DNA of 64,000 bases from an uncultured Aquimarina sp. (GTDB lineage: Bacteria > Bacteroidota > Bacteroidia > Flavobacteriales > Flavobacteriaceae), in the NCBI GenBank assembly GCA_947498785.1, contig CANMLS010000007.1, positions 95,561 through 159,560 of the forward strand, read 5' to 3'. The position numbers were made by a program, and so were the translations under genes. The notes below the pieces were generated by a model. That model was not told where the DNA came from. It saw only the letters and a program-made list of their open reading frames with translations, and did no database searches. Position 1 is the stretch's first letter. Every line of letters starts with the position of its first letter. Positions 63,932-64,000 of the stretch are shown here, one piece after another.

Positions 63932-63952
63932 CCTCGGGGCAAGCCCACGAGG
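63932..63952. repeat. REP-like hairpin
   Basis: CCTCGGGG and CCCACGAGG form an eight-pair stem with one bulged A around the loop CAAG. It is much more GC-rich than its surroundings. This form is typical of REP or transposon-end hairpins, but only one copy is seen in the window, so its nature is open. Confidence 0.45.
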
Positions 63953-64000
63953 CATTAAAATAATCTTAACTGATTATCTTTTTTCAAAACCTTATACTCC

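Larger units (their letters stand above)
63454..64000. other. 547-nt region upstream of the surface-protein operon
   Basis: This gap must contain the promoter of the operon. A near-consensus element (minus strand TATTTTTC) lies about 40 nt before the start codon; no exact match was found. A palindrome ACTAGTTTTCTAGT lies at 63540-63553. One open frame and one hairpin are listed separately. Confidence 0.4.

Noticed and set aside
1..64000. CRISPR array, rRNA operon, prophage or riboswitch
   Set aside because: No spaced direct repeats, rRNA sequence, phage structural genes or known aptamer pattern were seen on reading the whole window.

Overview
The window is an AT-rich chromosomal segment from a member of the Bacteroidota, most likely a marine Flavobacteriaceae of the Aquimarina type. 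This is inferred from the protein families (DUF2911, DUF4290, START-like, HutU of the long Bacteroidota form, TANFOR-like and PKD proteins, a type IX secretion C-terminal sorting domain), from promoters of the Bacteroidota form TTG-N19-TAnnTTTG, and from the lack of Shine-Dalgarno sequences. No rRNA, CRISPR array, prophage or recognisable transposase gene was seen.

The left half (1-38 kb) is mostly housekeeping and accessory metabolism in short operons. In order: a sodium:solute symporter; a Gfo/Idh/MocA oxidoreductase; a small membrane protein overlapping an XRE regulator; a DUF2911 protein and an aquaporin; a light-damage operon (SRPBCC protein, a short-chain dehydrogenase without the catalytic Tyr, photolyase); the complete histidine-utilisation operon hutH-hutI-hutU-hutG with a divergent LysR regulator; a cold-shock protein; a CurA-type reductase; a transglutaminase-like protein flanked by two gene remnants; a Crp/Fnr regulator and a PAS histidine kinase; murA with Asp replacing the usual active-site Cys; a molybdenum hydroxylase cassette (2Fe-2S subunit, molybdopterin subunit, XdhC, MobA-like transferase); an AAA ATPase-recQ-fmt run; HU; AlgH; an aminotransferase and a START-like protein; one tRNA-Met; a TMEM175-type channel; and a frameshifted gene.

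The right part (39-63.5 kb) is different. It holds only large exported proteins on the minus strand, most of them in one run of about 20 kb with gaps of 0-98 nt. In transcription order: a 1594-residue exported protein, a fibronectin type III protein, a 1149-residue protein with SprB-like repeats and a type IX sorting domain, a triple-PKD lipoprotein, a TANFOR-like/Fn3/coiled-coil protein, a 146-residue cytoplasmic protein, a 1660-residue exported protein whose C-terminus carries a PD-(D/E)xK nuclease signature, and two small proteins that resemble each other and sit where immunity genes are expected. A lipoprotein with its own promoter and an 803-residue outer-membrane barrel with a charged helical tail follow. 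I read this as a surface-delivered polymorphic-toxin locus with its own exported scaffold. It is the strongest candidate here for a poorly described system, but its function is inferred from sequence layout alone.
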